Assembly: GCA_001797745.1 (NCBI GenBank)
Contig: MGQF01000079.1
Span: 1 to 5,841, forward strand
Length of the DNA: 5,841 bases
Origin: Deltaproteobacteria bacterium RBG_13_52_11
Lineage (GTDB): Bacteria > Desulfobacterota > B13-G15 > RBG-16-54-18
Reading direction: 5' to 3'
The translations under genes were made by a program, and so were the position numbers. Below the pieces are notes generated by a model. That model did no database searches, was not told the origin of the DNA, and saw nothing but the letters and a program-made list of their open reading frames with translations. Shown piece after piece: positions 5,057 through 5,841 of the stretch. The stretch's first letter is position 1; each line of letters begins with the position of its first letter.

Positions 5057-5841
5057 CTCCCCTCCCTGATCCGCGGATCGGCCAGGGCATAGGCCACATC
5101 AGCCAACAGATTGCCCACGAGGGTAAGGATCGCAACGATAACCAACATCCCCATAATCACCGGGTAGTCCCTGGCCATAACGCTGTAGAAGAAGAGTTGC
5201 CCAACCCCGGGGATGGAGAAGATGGTCTCGAAGATAACACTCCCCCCGATGAGGCCGGGCACGGACAGACCCATGAGGGTGATAAAGGGCAGCAGGGCGT
5301 TCCGCAGGGCATGTCGGTAGATCACCTTCCTCTCCGAAAGGCCCTTGGCCCTGGCCGTGGTGATGTAGTCCTGGCGGATTACCTCCAACATAGAAGAGCG
5401 CATGTACCGCGAAAGCCCGGCCAAACCGCCGAAGGCTGAAACCAGCACGGGCAACAAGAGGTGTTCCGCCCGATCTAGGAACTTCCCCCAAAGGGAAAGG
5501 GCGTCATACCCCACCAAGGACCTGAGCCCGGATATGGGCAATAGGTCCAGCTCCACCCCAAAGAGGATCATCAAGAGGAGGGCGAGCCAAAAGGTGGGGG
5601 TGGCATATCCGATGAAGACGAAGATGGTACTCACCTGATCACCCCACGAGCCCTGCCGGGTGGCCGAATAGACCCCCAGGGGGACGGCCACCACCAAGAT
5701 GAGCAGAAGGGAAAGGAGGTTGATGAAGAGGGTGATGGGTATCCTCTCGAAGATTTTGTCCGCCACGGGTCTGCCATCGGGGGAGAAGGAATTGCCCAGG
5801 TCCAAGCTGACGATCTTTCCGAGCCACAACGCGTATTGGAT
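5053..5841 (-). CDS. DppB/OppB-family ABC transporter permease, 5'-truncated by window edge
   Basis: This is the first membrane subunit of the same importer. The reading frame stays open to the last base of the window, with IQYAL preceding WLGKIVSLDLGNSF. The real start therefore lies beyond the right edge, and the TTG at 5829 is not the start. The visible 262 residues lack roughly the first 45-75, which normally include the first membrane helix and its GDP/GxD region. Diagnostic parts are present in order: the SLDLGNSF segment before the core domain, TPTFWLALLLMILFGV (about 81-96), and the EAA loop at about 157-185 (DYITTARAKGLSERKVIYRH). The later ETIFSIPGVGQLFFYSVMARDYPVIMG (205-231) and C-terminal DPRIR follow. 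It is joined to the DppC-like gene by ATGA (5053-5056), so the two subunits are made together. Solute specificity is unknown. Confidence 0.94.
   Translation of the reverse strand: MQYALWLGKIVSLDLGNSFSPDGRPVADKIFERIPITLFINLLSLLLILVVAVPLGVYSATRQGSWGDQVSTIFVFIGYATPTFWLALLLMILFGVELDLLPISGLRSLVGYDALSLWGKFLDRAEHLLLPVLVSAFGGLAGLSRYMRSSMLEVIRQDYITTARAKGLSERKVIYRHALRNALLPFITLMGLSVPGLIGGSVIFETIFSIPGVGQLFFYSVMARDYPVIMGMLVIVAILTLVGNLLADVAYALADPRIREGR

Noticed and set aside
1..5841. CRISPR arrays, tRNA or rRNA genes, insertion sequences, toxin-antitoxin or phage genes
   Set aside because: No regularly spaced repeats, cloverleaf-like sequence, transposase motifs or terminal inverted repeats were seen on either strand.

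Overview
The window is a mosaic of ordinary bacterial housekeeping and transport genes around one unrecognised, AT-rich gene. The carboxyltransferase, phosphatidylglycerophosphate synthase and peptide-type ABC permeases are typical of many bacteria. The secreted lytic transglycosylase with an N-terminal DUF4124-like segment points to a Gram-negative, proteobacterial or Desulfobacterota-like host. A standalone methylmalonyl/propionyl-CoA-type carboxyltransferase without adjacent partner subunits would fit an anaerobic lineage. The host assignment is an inference, since no rRNA or lineage marker is present.

Layout, left to right. (1) Positions 1-164 hold a near-consensus sigma70-type promoter and a strong Shine-Dalgarno. 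They drive a 518-residue biotin-dependent carboxyltransferase subunit (165-1721) with unusual substitutions around its active-site loops. A very stable hairpin follows it (1752-1781). (2) A separate promoter (1901-1929) and a roughly 100-nt leader with two competing or pseudoknotted helices precede a gene of unknown function (2039-2758). Its product has one N-terminal membrane anchor. This gene is clearly more AT-rich than its neighbours. Behind it lie an AT-rich palindrome, a long C-rich, G-poor tract and a terminator-like hairpin. (3) A promoter embedded in that terminator region leads into a two-gene operon. The first gene is a secreted lytic transglycosylase (GTG start at 3040). The second is pgsA (3651-4208), joined by an ATGA stop/start overlap. 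(4) On the minus strand, a DppB-like permease (cut by the right window edge) and a DppC-like permease (4205-5056) are also joined by ATGA. The DppC-like gene ends tail-to-tail with pgsA, the two stop codons sharing one CTAG.

The blocks do different jobs: acyl-CoA carboxyl transfer or decarboxylation, an unknown membrane-anchored protein, peptidoglycan turnover plus phospholipid synthesis, and import of a peptide-like solute. Nothing in the window amounts to an obvious new multi-gene system. The points most worth following are the divergent carboxyltransferase active site, the leader structure in front of the orphan gene, and the orphan gene itself.
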